A stretch of 64,000 bases of DNA, from positions 248,001-312,000 of the forward strand of contig NZ_QZEZ01000001.1 in assembly GCF_003594885.1 (NCBI RefSeq), in the 5' to 3' direction. The notes beneath the pieces were generated by a model. The model was given only the letters and a program-made list of their open reading frames with translations, searched no databases and was not told the DNA's origin. A program made the translations under genes and the position numbers. Positions 43,401 to 52,847 of this stretch are shown one piece after another (positions within the stretch are counted from its first letter, which is position 1; each line of letters opens with the position of its first letter). Source of the stretch: Vallicoccus soli. Its GTDB lineage: Bacteria > Actinomycetota > Actinomycetes > Motilibacterales > Motilibacteraceae.

Positions 43401-44482
43401 TGGCCAGCCCCGCCGAGACCGCCGCCATGGCCCGCGCCGTCGAGCTCGCCGCGCGCGGGACCGCGACGGCGCTGCCGAACCCCGTCGTCGGCTGCGTGCT
43501 GCTCGCGCCCGACGGCGCGACCGTGGGGGAGGGGTGGCACGAGCGCCCGGGCGGGCCGCACGCCGAGGTGCACGCGCTGCGCGCCGCGGGCGGGCGGGCG
43601 CGCGGGGCCACGGCCGTGGTGACCCTCGAGCCCTGCGCGCACACCGGGCGGACCGGCCCGTGCACCGAGGCGCTCCTCGCGGCGGGGGTCGCCCGCGTCG
43701 TGGTCGCGGTGCGCGACCCCTGGGCCACGGCCGCGGGCGGGGCGGAGCGCCTGCGCGCGGCCGGCGTCGACGTCGAGGTCGGCCCGGGGGCGGCGGCCGC
43801 CGAGCGCGTCAACGCCCCGTGGCTGCTGTCGGTGCGGCTCGGGCGGCCTTACGTCACCTGGAAGACCGCCGCCACGCTCGACGGCCGCTCGGCCGCGGAG
43901 GACGGCACGAGCCGCTGGATCACCGGCGAGGCCGCCCGGGCGGACGTGCACCGGCTGCGCGGCGAGGTCGACACCGTGCTCGCGGGCGTCGGCACGGTGC
44001 TCGCCGACGACCCGCAGCTCACGGTGCGCCCCGCGGGCGGCGGCGCCCCCGGGCGCCCGCCGCTGCGCGTGGTCGCCGACACGCACGGGCGGACCCCGGC
44101 GGGCGCGCGGGTGCGCGACGGGGCGGCCCCGACGTGGGTCGCCACCGCCCGCGAGGTCGCCACCGGGCCCGACGGGCACCTCGACCCGGCGGCCCTGCTC
44201 GCCGCGCTGCACGCCCGGGGGCGGGTGCACGTCCTGCTCGAGGGCGGGCCGCGCCTCGCCGGCGCCTTCGTGCGGGAGGGACTGGTGGACCGGGTCGTGG
44301 CGTACGTCGCGCCCGCCCTGCTGGGCTCCGGCGCGGCGGCGCTGGGCGACGCGGGGGTGCGGGGCATCGCCGGGGCGCACCGGCTGCGCCTCGAGGACGT
44401 GGCCCGGGTGGGCGAGGACGTGCGCCTCACGGCGGTGCCGCTGCGCCCGGCACCGGGCCACCCGCGGGCCGACGGCGGGTGA
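43400..44482 (+). CDS. ribD: Bifunctional riboflavin biosynthesis deaminase/reductase
   Basis: 360 residues. The N-terminal zinc deaminase (HAEVHAL near 54 and PCAHTGRTGPC near 80) and C-terminal reductase (VTWKTAATLDGRSA, LLEGGPRLAGAFV) carry out two steps of riboflavin synthesis from the GTP-derived pyrimidine. Start GTG 43400; GTG 43379 overlaps the soxR stop but would leave no gap to its ribosome site. The other rib genes are not in the window, so this may be an extra or separately located copy. Confidence 0.93.
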   Translation: MASPAETAAMARAVELAARGTATALPNPVVGCVLLAPDGATVGEGWHERPGGPHAEVHALRAAGGRARGATAVVTLEPCAHTGRTGPCTEALLAAGVARVVVAVRDPWATAAGGAERLRAAGVDVEVGPGAAAAERVNAPWLLSVRLGRPYVTWKTAATLDGRSAAEDGTSRWITGEAARADVHRLRGEVDTVLAGVGTVLADDPQLTVRPAGGGAPGRPPLRVVADTHGRTPAGARVRDGAAPTWVATAREVATGPDGHLDPAALLAALHARGRVHVLLEGGPRLAGAFVREGLVDRVVAYVAPALLGSGAAALGDAGVRGIAGAHRLRLEDVARVGEDVRLTAVPLRPAPGHPRADGG

Positions 44483-44563
44483 CGGCCCTCGCACCGCTCG
44501 GGGGAGCGTCCCGGCGGACCCGCCGCCTACCCTGGTCGGGCAACCGTCGCCGAGGAGGACAGC

Positions 44564-46636
44564 GTGAGCGGACCGGCCGTCGCGGGACCGCCCGCCGGGG
44601 GCGTCGACGACGCGCCGGAGCCGGCGCCCGGCGCGACCGCGGAGCAGGCGCCGCACCTCGGGACCGCCGCCCGGCTGGCGCCGTGGGCGGCCGCGCTGGT
44701 CGTCCTCGTCGTCGCCCTGCTCGCCGGCGGCGGCGGCCCGCAGCCGGTCCCGCAGGGCCTGCCCGACGCGGGCGCCGGCACCGGCTGGGGCCTGCCCGTC
44801 GTCGAGCTGCTCTACGAGCTCACCGCCGCGGGCACGGTCGGCGCGCTCCTGGCGGGCGCCGCGCTGGCCCCCAGCCCGCCCCGCGGCCTGTCGGCCACGG
44901 CCTTCCGCTGCCTGCGGGCCGGCGCGGGCTGGGCGCTCGCGTGGCTGCTGGCGACCGCGGCCCTGCTCGTGCTGGGGGCCTCGGAGACCGTCGGCGTCGG
45001 CGTCGGGGAGACCCTCTCCGGCGGCGTCCTGCGCAGCTACGCCCTCGAGCTCGACCAGGGGCAGGCGCTCGTCGTCACCGCCGTGGCGGCCCTGTTCGTG
45101 GCGCTCTGCGCACGCTGGACGCTCAGCACCTCCGGCGCGTTCGTGCTGCTCGGGGTCGCGCTGCTCGGCGTCGTCCCGAAGGCGCTGACCGGCCACTCCG
45201 CCGGCGCCGCCGACCACGACATCGCCGCGTCCAGCCTCGTCGTGCACGTGCTCGCGGCCGCCCTCTGGGTGGGCGGCCTGCTCGCGCTCGTGCTGCACCT
45301 GCGCCGCAGCCGCACCGCGCTGGCCGTCGCGGTGCCGCGCTACAGCGCGCTGGCCCTCGTCTGCTTCGTCGCGGTCGGCCTGTCCGGCCTGCTGAACGCG
45401 ACGGTGCGCATCGAGGCGCCCTCGCAGCTCGTCACGAGCGGCTACGGCGCGCTGCTGCTGGCGAAGGTGCTGGCGCTCGGCGCCCTGGGCTGGGCCGGCT
45501 GGCGCCACCGCGGGCGCACGCTGCCCGCGCTGGCGGCCGGCTCCGGGCGGGCCTTCCTGTCCTTCGCCCTCGCCGAGGTCGTCCTCATGGCCTCGGCGGT
45601 GGCGCTGGGCGTCGCGCTCTCGCGCACGCCGCCGCCCGCGGGCGAGGAGGTGACCGCGCTGGGCAGCCCGGCCGCGGCGTTCCTCGGCTACGAGCTCGCC
45701 CCGCTCAGCGCGGCGCGCTGGGTGACCGCGTGGCGCCCGGACGCGCTCGTGCTCGGCGCGGTGCTGCTGGCCGGCGCGCTCTACGCGCTGGGCGTGCACC
45801 GGCTGCTGCGCCGGGGCGACCGCTGGCCGTGGGGGCGCAGCGCCTCGTTCGCCGCCGGCCTGCTGCTCGTGGTGTGGGTGACCAACGGCGGGCCGGGGGT
45901 GTACGGCACCGCGATGTTCAGCATGCACATGGTCCAGCACATGGCGCTGACCATGCTCGCGCCGATCCTGCTCACGCTCGCCGCGCCCGTGACGCTGGCG
46001 CTGCGCGCGCTGCCCGCCGCGCGCTCGCGCGGCGGGCAGGGCTCCACCGGCCCCCGCGAGTGGCTCCTCGCCGCGGTGCACAGCCGGGTGGCCTCGTTCC
46101 TGACGCACCCGCTGGTGTCGTTCGGGCTCTACGTCAGCACGCTGTACGCCTTCTACTTCACGCCCGCGCTCGCCTGGTCCATGCAGAGCCACGTCGCGCA
46201 CCTGCTCATGCACGCGCACTTCCTCGGCGTCGGGCTGCTCTACCTCTGGCCGATCATCGGCGTCGACCCGGCGCCGCGGCGGCTGCCGCACCTCGCGCGC
46301 ATGGTCCTGCTCTTCGCCTCGATGCCCTTCCACGCCTTCTTCGCGGTCGCCGTCATGAGCTCGGACGACCTCTTCGCGCGGGACTGGTTCAGCGGGCTGC
46401 AGCTGCCGTGGGTGGACCTCTACGCCGACCAGCGCCTCGGCGGCGGCATCGCCTGGAGCTTCGCCGAGCTGCCGGCGCTCGCCGTGCTCGCGGCGCTCTT
46501 CGTGCAGTGGTACCGCCACGACCAGCGCACCGGCGAGCGGGCCGACCGCCGGGCCGGCGCGGACGGCGAGGCCGAGCTCGCGGCGTACAACGCCCGCCTC
46601 GCGGCGCTCGACGCGCGCTCGCGCCGCCAGGGCTGA
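44564..46636 (+). CDS. CopD-CtaG fusion: copper import / cytochrome c oxidase assembly membrane protein
   Basis: 690 residues, about 14-15 membrane helices. The N-terminal half (about 60-370) is CopD-like, with ALWVGGLLALVLHLRR and TGHSAGA; the C-terminal half (380-660) is CtaG_Caa3-like, with His-rich helices: MFSMHMVQHMALTMLAP, SHVAHLLMHAHFLGVG and SMPFHAFFAVA. The His and Met clusters probably handle copper for oxidase assembly. Mycobacterial Rv0102 has the same arrangement. GTG with GAGGAGG; a TACCCT -10 box at 44526-44531. Confidence 0.92.
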   Translation: MSGPAVAGPPAGGVDDAPEPAPGATAEQAPHLGTAARLAPWAAALVVLVVALLAGGGGPQPVPQGLPDAGAGTGWGLPVVELLYELTAAGTVGALLAGAALAPSPPRGLSATAFRCLRAGAGWALAWLLATAALLVLGASETVGVGVGETLSGGVLRSYALELDQGQALVVTAVAALFVALCARWTLSTSGAFVLLGVALLGVVPKALTGHSAGAADHDIAASSLVVHVLAAALWVGGLLALVLHLRRSRTALAVAVPRYSALALVCFVAVGLSGLLNATVRIEAPSQLVTSGYGALLLAKVLALGALGWAGWRHRGRTLPALAAGSGRAFLSFALAEVVLMASAVALGVALSRTPPPAGEEVTALGSPAAAFLGYELAPLSAARWVTAWRPDALVLGAVLLAGALYALGVHRLLRRGDRWPWGRSASFAAGLLLVVWVTNGGPGVYGTAMFSMHMVQHMALTMLAPILLTLAAPVTLALRALPAARSRGGQGSTGPREWLLAAVHSRVASFLTHPLVSFGLYVSTLYAFYFTPALAWSMQSHVAHLLMHAHFLGVGLLYLWPIIGVDPAPRRLPHLARMVLLFASMPFHAFFAVAVMSSDDLFARDWFSGLQLPWVDLYADQRLGGGIAWSFAELPALAVLAALFVQWYRHDQRTGERADRRAGADGEAELAAYNARLAALDARSRRQG

Positions 46637-46676
46637 GCCGTGGCCGACCTCCCGGGTGGCGGCCCGGCGGCGGCGC

Positions 46677-47114
46677 TCAGGCGACGGGGGGAGCGGGGCG
46701 GGTCGGCGCGGGGACCCGCCCGTGCGGGTCGAGCGCGCGCAGCGCCGAGGCCCGGTCCGGGTGCAGGTCGAGGACGTCGACGACCTGCGTGAGCCGCAGG
46801 ACGGTGAGCACGCCGGCGCGGGCGCCGGCGACGCAGAAGCGCCGGCCCATGAGTGTGGCGCGCCGGTGCGAGGCCATGAGCGCGTGCAGGCCGGAGGAGT
46901 CCAGGAACCCGACGCCGCCGAGGTCGAGGACGACGTCGCCCTGGCGCAGCCGCCGCAGCAGCTCCTCGCGCAGGGCGGGGGCCGTGGCGAGGTCGAGGTC
47001 GCCGTGCGGCGCGACGCACCAGCCGCGGGCGACCGGTGTCGTCGTGGTGGTGAGCACGGGGCCGACGGGCTCGAGCTCGCGGTCGGGGGTGGGCTCGGTC
47101 AGGGGTGAGGTCAC
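46677..47114 (-). CDS. STAS domain protein (anti-sigma antagonist-like)
   Basis: 145 residues. A 30-residue polar lead (TEPTPDRELEPVGPVL) precedes a STAS domain with WCVAPHGDLDLATAPALREE and DLGGVGFLDSSGLHALMASH, keeping the Ser of the phosphorylation site. It resembles BldG/RsbV but has no ATPase partner nearby. GTG 47114 has GGGAGG 7 nt upstream. An Ala/Pro tail follows the domain. Confidence 0.88.
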   Translation of the reverse strand: MTSPLTEPTPDRELEPVGPVLTTTTTPVARGWCVAPHGDLDLATAPALREELLRRLRQGDVVLDLGGVGFLDSSGLHALMASHRRATLMGRRFCVAGARAGVLTVLRLTQVVDVLDLHPDRASALRALDPHGRVPAPTRPAPPVA

Positions 47115-47257
47115 GAGGTGCCTCCCGTGGGGGCGGGAGTGGGACCCGGTCCTGCCGTTGCTCGACGCCGGGAGCCCGAGACTACGCCCGCAGGCCCGGG
47201 CGCACCAGCCCCGCGGCGCAACCTCGTCACCATGGGTGACTGCCCGTCGGAGGGTGC

Positions 47258-47422
47258 CTACTCGCCGGGCTCGGCGAACGCGGCCTGCAGCTCGCGCTCG
47301 GTGCGCTCGGCCTCGGCCGTCATGAGCGTCGCTGCCACCCGCAGGCCGCTGGAGCCGAAGCGCGAGCGGATGCGCTCGACGGCCGCGACGATCTCGGGGT
47401 CGGGGTGCTGCGGGTCCTGCAC
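47258..47422 (-). CDS. Small conserved-looking hypothetical protein
   Basis: 54 residues, helical and charged: [20 protein letters not shown] then [22 protein letters not shown] start with AGGAGG about 9 nt upstream and an actinobacterial codon pattern make it a probable gene. No known domain recognised. Divergent from arcA. Confidence 0.6.
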   Translation of the reverse strand: MQDPQHPDPEIVAAVERIRSRFGSSGLRVAATLMTAEAERTERELQAAFAEPGE

Positions 47423-47614
47423 GCGTCGTCGCCTCCTGCTCGTGCGGCGGGACGCCCCGGTCCGTGGCTCCGGGACCGGCGCGACCCTGCTGGCCCTCGT
47501 GCTCCTTCCCGGCCGCGCGGGGGCGCGAAACGGGCGCGGGCGCGTCCGGCGGCGCCCGTCGGGCAGGATGCAGGCACCGCGGCGCCGGGCCGCGCCGCAC
47601 CACCGGGAGGCCGC

Positions 47615-48838
47615 GTGCCCTGGTCCGTGGACAGCGAGGTCGGCCGGCTGCGGCAGGTGCTGCTGCACCGGCCCGACCTCGAGCTCAAGCGCCTCACCCC
47701 GTCCAACAAGGACGGCCTGCTCTTCGACGACGTCCTCTGGGTCAAGCGGGCGCAGCAGGAGCACGACGCCTTCGCCGACCTGCTGCGGGCCCGCGGCGTC
47801 GTGGTGCACCTGTTCGGCGACCTGCTGCGCGAGACGATCGAGGTGCCCGAGGCCAAGAAGCACGTCCTCGACCTCACCGTCGACGAGCGGGTGTACGGCC
47901 CGCTCGCCGTCGACGCCCTGCGCAACGCGTTCGACGCGATGGACGACGACGAGCTGACGGCGTACCTCGTCGGGGGGATCACCAAGCGCGAGCTGCTCGA
48001 GCGGATCGAGGAGCCGCGGTCGGTCGCGTTCCACGTGCTCGACCCGGACGACTTCGTGCTGCCGCCCCTGCCCAACCACCTGTACACGCGCGACACCTCG
48101 GCCTGGCTGTACGACGGGGTGTCGGTGAACTCGATGCGCAAGGAGGCCCGGCGCCGCGAGACGATCCACTACGAGGCGCTCTACCGCTGGCACCCGCTGT
48201 TCGCCGACGGCGGCTTCCACGTCTGGTCGGAGGGGTCGGTGAACGGGGTGGCCACGACCGAGGGCGGTGACGTGCTCGTGCTCGGGCGCGGCGCCGTGCT
48301 CGTCGGGCTGTCCGAGCGGACCACCCCGCAGGGCGTCGAGCGCCTCGCGCGCAACCTGTTCCGCGGGGGCCGGGTCGAGCGCGTGGTCGCGCTGGAGATG
48401 CCGCAGACCCGCGCGCTCATGCACCTCGACACGGTGATGACGATGGTCGACGAGGAGACGTTCACCCAGTACGCGGGGCTCGGGATGCTCCCCGCGTACA
48501 CGATCGAGCCCGGCGACACCGACAAGGAGCTCCGGGTCACCGACCACCCGCCGGAGGACATGCACCGCGCGATCGCCGCCGCGCTGGGCCTCGACGGGAT
48601 CCGGGTGCTGACCGCGACCCAGGACGTGCACGCCGCCGAGCGCGAGCAGTGGGACGACGGCTGCAACGTCCTCGCGGTGGAGCCGGGGGTCGTCGTGGCG
48701 TACGAGCGCAACGTCACGACGAACGCGCACCTGCGGGCGGCGGGGGTCGAGGTGCTGACGATCCAGGGCAACGAGCTCGGCCGCGGCCGCGGCGGCCCGC
48801 GGTGCATGAGCTGCCCGCTGGAGCGCGCCGGGCTGTGA
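47615..48838 (+). CDS. arcA: Arginine deiminase
   Basis: 407 residues. Hydrolyses arginine to citrulline and ammonia. Family motifs: [39 protein letters not shown], and the active-site Cys 397 in [14 protein letters not shown]. Start GTG 47615 with GGGAGG 5 nt upstream. The ornithine carbamoyltransferase gene follows after 38 bp with its own -10 box. With a carbamate kinase this would give ATP from arginine, but no arcC lies in the window. Confidence 0.96.
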   Translation: MPWSVDSEVGRLRQVLLHRPDLELKRLTPSNKDGLLFDDVLWVKRAQQEHDAFADLLRARGVVVHLFGDLLRETIEVPEAKKHVLDLTVDERVYGPLAVDALRNAFDAMDDDELTAYLVGGITKRELLERIEEPRSVAFHVLDPDDFVLPPLPNHLYTRDTSAWLYDGVSVNSMRKEARRRETIHYEALYRWHPLFADGGFHVWSEGSVNGVATTEGGDVLVLGRGAVLVGLSERTTPQGVERLARNLFRGGRVERVVALEMPQTRALMHLDTVMTMVDEETFTQYAGLGMLPAYTIEPGDTDKELRVTDHPPEDMHRAIAAALGLDGIRVLTATQDVHAAEREQWDDGCNVLAVEPGVVVAYERNVTTNAHLRAAGVEVLTIQGNELGRGRGGPRCMSCPLERAGL

Positions 48839-48864
48839 CCCGCGGCGCGGCCGCGGGCCGGCGC

Positions 48865-48877
48865 TACCGTGCGGGCA
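48865..48877 (+). promoter_or_regulatory. -10 box for leaderless argF/arcB
   Basis: TACCGT at 48865-48870, 6 nt before the ATG; no ribosome site. Confidence 0.5.
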
Positions 48878-49872
48878 TGACCAGCCTGACCGGACGCTCC
48901 TTCCTGCGCGAGCTCGACCTCACCACCGACGAGCTGCGCGCGCTGCTCGACCTCTCCGCGACCCTCAAGCAGGAGCGCCGGGAGCGGCGCGAGGAGCAGC
49001 GCCTGCGCGGGCGCAGCATCGCCCTGGTCTTCGAGAAGACGTCCACCCGCACCCGCTGCGCGTTCGAGGTGGCCGCGTACGAGCAGGGCGCCCACGTGAC
49101 GTACCTCGACCCGTCGGGCTCGCAGGTGGGGCACAAGGAGTCGGTCCGCGACACCGCCCGCGTCCTCGGGCGGATGTACGACGGCATCCAGTACCGCGGG
49201 GCGTCGCACGCGGACGTCGAGGTGCTCGCCGCGAACGCGGGCGTGCCCGTGTGGAACGGGCTCACCGACGACTGGCACCCGACGCAGTCGCTCTGCGACG
49301 CGCTCACCCTGCGCGAGCACGTGCGCAAGCCCGACGGGGAGATCGCGTTCGCCTACCTCGGCGACGCCCGCAACAACGTCGGCAACTCGCTGCTCGTCAT
49401 GGGCGCGCTGCTGGGCATGGACGTGCGGATGGTCGGCCCCAAGGCGCTGTGGAACGCCGACGACGTCGTGCTCGCCGCGCGCCGGGTCGCCGAGCAGACC
49501 GGCGCGCGCATCACCCACACCGAGGACGTGGCGACCGGGGTCCGCGGCGTCGACGCGCTCTACACCGACGTCTGGGTGTCGATGGGCGAGCCGGAGGAGG
49601 TCTGGGACCAGCGCATCGAGCAGCTGCTGCCGTACCAGGTGAACGCCGCCGCGGTGGAGGCCACGGGCAACGACGACGTCGTCTTCCTGCACTGCCTACC
49701 GGCCTTCCACGACCGCGGCACGGCCGTCGGCGAGCGGATCTTCCGGCGCCACGGGCTGGAGGCGCTGGAGGTCACCGACGAGGTGTTCGAGTCCGAGCGC
49801 TCGGTGGTCTTCGACCAGGCGGAGAACCGCCTGCACACGATCAAGGCGGTCCTGGTGGCGACGCTGACCTGA
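48877..49872 (+). CDS. argF: Ornithine carbamoyltransferase, probably catabolic
   Basis: 331 residues. Carbamoyl-phosphate site STRTRCAFE near 54, HPTQ near 130 ([14 protein letters not shown]), ornithine loop SMGEPEEVW and [10 protein letters not shown] near 272. Placed directly after arcA it probably runs in the catabolic direction (citrulline plus phosphate to ornithine plus carbamoyl phosphate), and the length and [21 protein letters not shown] segment resemble ArcB. Sequence alone does not separate ArgF from ArcB. Confidence 0.95.
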   Translation: MTSLTGRSFLRELDLTTDELRALLDLSATLKQERRERREEQRLRGRSIALVFEKTSTRTRCAFEVAAYEQGAHVTYLDPSGSQVGHKESVRDTARVLGRMYDGIQYRGASHADVEVLAANAGVPVWNGLTDDWHPTQSLCDALTLREHVRKPDGEIAFAYLGDARNNVGNSLLVMGALLGMDVRMVGPKALWNADDVVLAARRVAEQTGARITHTEDVATGVRGVDALYTDVWVSMGEPEEVWDQRIEQLLPYQVNAAAVEATGNDDVVFLHCLPAFHDRGTAVGERIFRRHGLEALEVTDEVFESERSVVFDQAENRLHTIKAVLVATLT

Positions 49873-49880
49873 GCGCTGCG

Positions 49881-49938
49881 GTCCCGCGACGACCACGCGA
49901 AGCAGGCCCCGCGGGGCTCCGCGTGGTCATCGCGGGAC
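49881..49938. terminator. Long imperfect inverted repeat between argF and the DUF8129-like gene
   Basis: 19-bp arms (49881-49899 and 49920-49938) with one mismatch, starting GTCCCGCGA, with a smaller GC palindrome inside. It lies between convergent genes and probably stops transcription both ways. Its CGCGATGACCACGCG sequence resembles repeats seen between genes in other actinobacteria. Confidence 0.7.
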
Positions 49939-49950
49939 GGCGCCGGCGGT

Positions 49951-50295
49951 TCAGCCCGTCGAGCGGGGCTGGGCCGGGTTGGTCGGGTCGCCGTGCGAGG
50001 GCGGGTTGATCTTCGGCCCCGACGAGGCGGGCGACACCTCGGAGCCGCCGGACGGCGGCGGGGCCGCCTCGGGGGTCGCCGCCGCGGGGTCGCCGCCGGA
50101 GGGCTGGGCGCCGGCGGCGAGCTGGCGCAGCCGCTCCTCGACGACGGTGACGACGGGGGCGCGGTCGCCGTGCGCGCGCTCGTACGCCAGCACGCGGTCC
50201 AGGTCCTCGGCCTCGAGGCTGCGGATGCGGTGCTGCAGCGTGGCGAGCGGCAGGTGGTCGTAGTCGGGCAGCGGCAGGTCGGCGCGGTCGGTCAT
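49951..50295 (-). CDS. Conserved actinobacterial small protein, DUF8129-like (lipid-droplet-associated type)
   Basis: 114 residues. The first 60 read ADLPLPDYDHLPLATLQHRI and RSLEAEDLDRVLAYERAHGD, a conserved pattern I recall from Streptomyces proteins annotated as DUF8129 or lipid-droplet-associated. The second half is Pro/Gly/Ser-rich and probably disordered. ATG start; 39 bp after the PrsW gene on the same strand. Function unknown. Confidence 0.75.
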   Translation of the reverse strand: MTDRADLPLPDYDHLPLATLQHRIRSLEAEDLDRVLAYERAHGDRAPVVTVVEERLRQLAAGAQPSGGDPAAATPEAAPPPSGGSEVSPASSGPKINPPSHGDPTNPAQPRSTG

Positions 50296-50334
50296 GCCCC
50301 CGTCCCTGCCCCGGCAGCCCGGGCCCATGCAGCC

Positions 50335-51543
50335 TCAGCGCAGGACCGCGACGAAGCCCGCGCGGGCCCGGGCGAGCTCCAGCAGCAGCGCCCGCTCGCG
50401 CTCGGCGAAGCCGGGCACCCGCAGCCCCTGCTCCGCGCGGTCCCGCAGCAGCCCGAGCTCGAGCGCCGCGTCCTGGTACGCCGCCATGGCCCGGCGCGCG
50501 CCCGGCCCCTGCGTCTCCTCGGCCCAGCGCCGGGCCCGGCGCCGGGTGGCCGGCGTGGAGGCCATCGCCACGTCGTAGGCGGGCAGCCAGCCCGCCCGCG
50601 CGTACTCCGGCAGGGCCCGCTGGATCGCCCGCCGCTCCCGCCCGGAGACCCAGGCCGCGAGCAGCACCGCGGCGACGAAGAGCGGGACCATGAGCACCAG
50701 GTAGCCGCCGAGGAAGCCGTTGACCCCGCTCACCGCCTGCAGGTTCCAGCCCGCGTGCAGGGCGACCGCGAGCAGGTAGCCCAGCACGGGCGCGCCGATC
50801 CTGCGCCGCGCCGTCCAGGCGTGCGCGGCCAGGCCCAGCCCCACGCCGGTGAGGCTGGTGAAGAGCGGGTGGGCGAACGGCGAGAGGACCCCGCGCAGCA
50901 CGAACGTCGCCCCCGCGGCGAGCACCCCCGAGCCGGGGGCGGCCGTGTCGGCCTCGAGGTACGCCCGCCCGTAGTAGAGGACGTTCTCGGTGAAGGCGAA
51001 GCCGAGCCCGACGAGCCCCGCGCACACCACCCCGTCGACCACCCCGTCGAACTCGCGCCGCCGCGCGAGCAGGATGACGAGCACGCCGAGGCCCTTGGTG
51101 GCCTCCTCGACGAACGGGGCCACCGCGACGGCGGTCACCTCGAGGCCCGCCCCGCCGGCCGAGGCGCGCGCGATCGCGGCCATGCTCGCGGAGTTGACGA
51201 AGACCGAGGCGAGCGCGGCGACCACCGCGCCCCAGCCGAAGGCGAAGAGCAGCAGCCCCGGCGGCTCCGGCTCGTGCCGGTCCACCCACATGAAGGCGGC
51301 GACGACCAGCGGCACGGGGACGAGGGCGAGCGCCACGCCGAGCGCGAAGCCGAGCACCCCCGTCTGGCTCTCGACGAGCACCGCGAGCACGAGCCCGAGC
51401 AGGGCGAGCACGAGCACGAGGAACGCGGTGCCCAGCACGCGGAACGTGCGCCCGCCGCGGCGGCGGGGCGGCGGCAGGCGCCCGTCGAGCACCTGCGCCG
51501 GCAGCGGCACGGGCGGCACCCGCTGCGGTAGGACTGGGCCCAT
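50335..51543 (-). CDS. PrsW family intramembrane metalloprotease
   Basis: 402 residues, about 8 membrane helices. Catalytic motifs FVEEATKGLG (EExxK) near 155, ENVLYYGRAYLE near 188 and HAGWNLQAV near 260 are intact. PrsW-type proteases cut membrane-bound regulators such as anti-sigma factors, or act as prenyl-protease relatives. A cytoplasmic C-terminal tail of about 110 residues follows. ATG 51543 has GGGAGG on its 5' side; the frame upstream is a shadow of the divergent gene. Its start codon shares CATG with that gene. Confidence 0.9.
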   Translation of the reverse strand: MGPVLPQRVPPVPLPAQVLDGRLPPPRRRGGRTFRVLGTAFLVLVLALLGLVLAVLVESQTGVLGFALGVALALVPVPLVVAAFMWVDRHEPEPPGLLLFAFGWGAVVAALASVFVNSASMAAIARASAGGAGLEVTAVAVAPFVEEATKGLGVLVILLARRREFDGVVDGVVCAGLVGLGFAFTENVLYYGRAYLEADTAAPGSGVLAAGATFVLRGVLSPFAHPLFTSLTGVGLGLAAHAWTARRRIGAPVLGYLLAVALHAGWNLQAVSGVNGFLGGYLVLMVPLFVAAVLLAAWVSGRERRAIQRALPEYARAGWLPAYDVAMASTPATRRRARRWAEETQGPGARRAMAAYQDAALELGLLRDRAEQGLRVPGFAERERALLLELARARAGFVAVLR

Positions 51544-51556
51544 GGCGACCTCCCTA
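51529..51556. promoter_or_regulatory. Symmetric divergent -10-like boxes around a shared start CATG
   Basis: Plus strand TAGGAC (51529-51534) lies 7 nt before ATG 51542; minus strand TAGGGA (51556-51551) lies 7 nt before ATG 51543. Both would start transcripts at or next to the start codon. Confidence 0.45.
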
Positions 51557-52513
51557 CCCCTCAGCATCTCCGACGTGCGCGCGGCCGCGCGCCGCGTGGA
51601 GGGGGCGGTGACCCGCACCCCGCTCGTCACGTCGCGCACCCTCGACGCGCTCACCGGCGCCCACGTCGTCGCGAAGGCCGAGAACCTGCAGCGCACCGGC
51701 TCGTTCAAGGTCCGCGGCGCCTGGAACCGCCTCGCGCTGCTGCCGCCCGAGGAGCGCCCGCGGGGCGTCGTGGCGTACTCCTCCGGGAACCACGCCCAGG
51801 CCGTCGCGCTGGCCGGGCGCGAGCTCGGCGTGCCGGTGACCGTCGTCATGCCGTCCGACGCGCCGGCGAGCAAGCGCGCCGCCACCGAGGGGTACGGCGC
51901 GCGGGTCGTCCCGTACGACCGCGCGAGCGAGTCCCGCGAGGAGGTCGCGGCGCGCGTGGCCGACGAGAGCGGCGCCGCGGCGCTCGTGCCGCCGTACGAC
52001 GACCTGGCCGTCATGGCTGGGCAGGGCACCGCCGCGCTGGAGCTGCTCGAGGACGGCCCGGTGCCGGACGTCGTCGTCGTGCCGCTCGGCGGGGGAGGGC
52101 TGCTCTCGGGCTGGGCCACGGCGGTGCGCGACGCGGTGCCGGGAGCGCGCATCGTCGGCGTGGAGACCGTCGGGGCCGACGACTGGGTGCGCAGCCGCGC
52201 CGCCGGCCGCCCCGTGGCGATCGACCCGCCCGCGACCATCGCCGACGGCATCCGCACGCTGTCGCCGGGGGCCCTGACCTGGCCGGTCGTCGACGCGCTC
52301 GTCGACGACGTGGTGGTGGTCCGCGACGAGGACGTCGTCGAGGCGCTGCGGCTCGTCGTGGGCCGGCTCAAGCTCGTCGTGGAGCCCACCGGCGCCGTCG
52401 CGCTGGCCGCGCTGCTCACCGGCGCCGCGGGCCCCGTCGCGGGGCGCACGGTCGCCACCGTGCTGTGCGGCGGGAACGTCGACCTGCCCGCCCTCGCCGC
52501 GCTCCTCGGCTGA
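51542..52513 (+). CDS. Threonine/serine dehydratase-like PLP enzyme
   Basis: 323 residues, fold-type II. PLP lysine K56 in GSFKVRGAWN, SSGNHAQAVALAG near 81, PLGGGGLLSGWATAV near 182 and CGGNVD near the end match threonine ammonia-lyase or serine racemase/dehydratase. There is no C-terminal ACT domain, so it is the short catabolic or racemase type. Product would be 2-oxobutanoate from Thr or pyruvate from Ser. ATG shared in a CATG with the divergent PrsW gene; no good ribosome site, which fits a leaderless mRNA. Confidence 0.9.
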   Translation: MATSLPLSISDVRAAARRVEGAVTRTPLVTSRTLDALTGAHVVAKAENLQRTGSFKVRGAWNRLALLPPEERPRGVVAYSSGNHAQAVALAGRELGVPVTVVMPSDAPASKRAATEGYGARVVPYDRASESREEVAARVADESGAAALVPPYDDLAVMAGQGTAALELLEDGPVPDVVVVPLGGGGLLSGWATAVRDAVPGARIVGVETVGADDWVRSRAAGRPVAIDPPATIADGIRTLSPGALTWPVVDALVDDVVVVRDEDVVEALRLVVGRLKLVVEPTGAVALAALLTGAAGPVAGRTVATVLCGGNVDLPALAALLG

Positions 52514-52530
52514 GCGCGGGCCGGCGCCGC

Positions 52531-52713
52531 TCAGGCGCCCGGCTCGGCGGCGTGCCGCTCGGCGTCGCGGTGCGCGCTCGCCACCGCCCGGCGCCGCGGC
52601 CCGGCCCACCCGCAGGGGCAGCGGGCCTGGGCCCAGGTGCGCTCGTCGGGCACGGTCGGCACGTGCACGACGACCTCGGCGGGACCGGGTGGGGCGGGCT
52701 CCGGGGACGTCAC
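52531..52713 (-). CDS. Small hypothetical protein with CPCGW motif
   Basis: 60 residues. EVVVHVPTVPDERTWAQARC then PCGWAGPRRRAVASAHRDAE. The Cys-x-Cys-Gly-Trp with a downstream His pair could bind a metal ion. Codon usage is actinobacterial, but the ribosome site is weak and the exact start is uncertain. No named family recognised. Convergent with the PLP-enzyme gene 17 bp away. Confidence 0.55.
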   Translation of the reverse strand: MTSPEPAPPGPAEVVVHVPTVPDERTWAQARCPCGWAGPRRRAVASAHRDAERHAAEPGA

Positions 52714-52847
52714 GGCGAGCAGGCTAGCGCCGGCGGGGGACGGCGGGCGTGGGGGCGGTGACCATGCCGGGATGGCCCGGAGGATGGCCCGCACGGGTCA
52801 TGCGCGCGGGCGCGGGGCGTTCCTATCCTGGCGGGCAGACGACGGGG

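Noticed and set aside
47181-47186. Minus-strand -10 box CGTAGT before the STAS gene
   Set aside because: Too weak and too common a pattern in this composition to support a promoter call.
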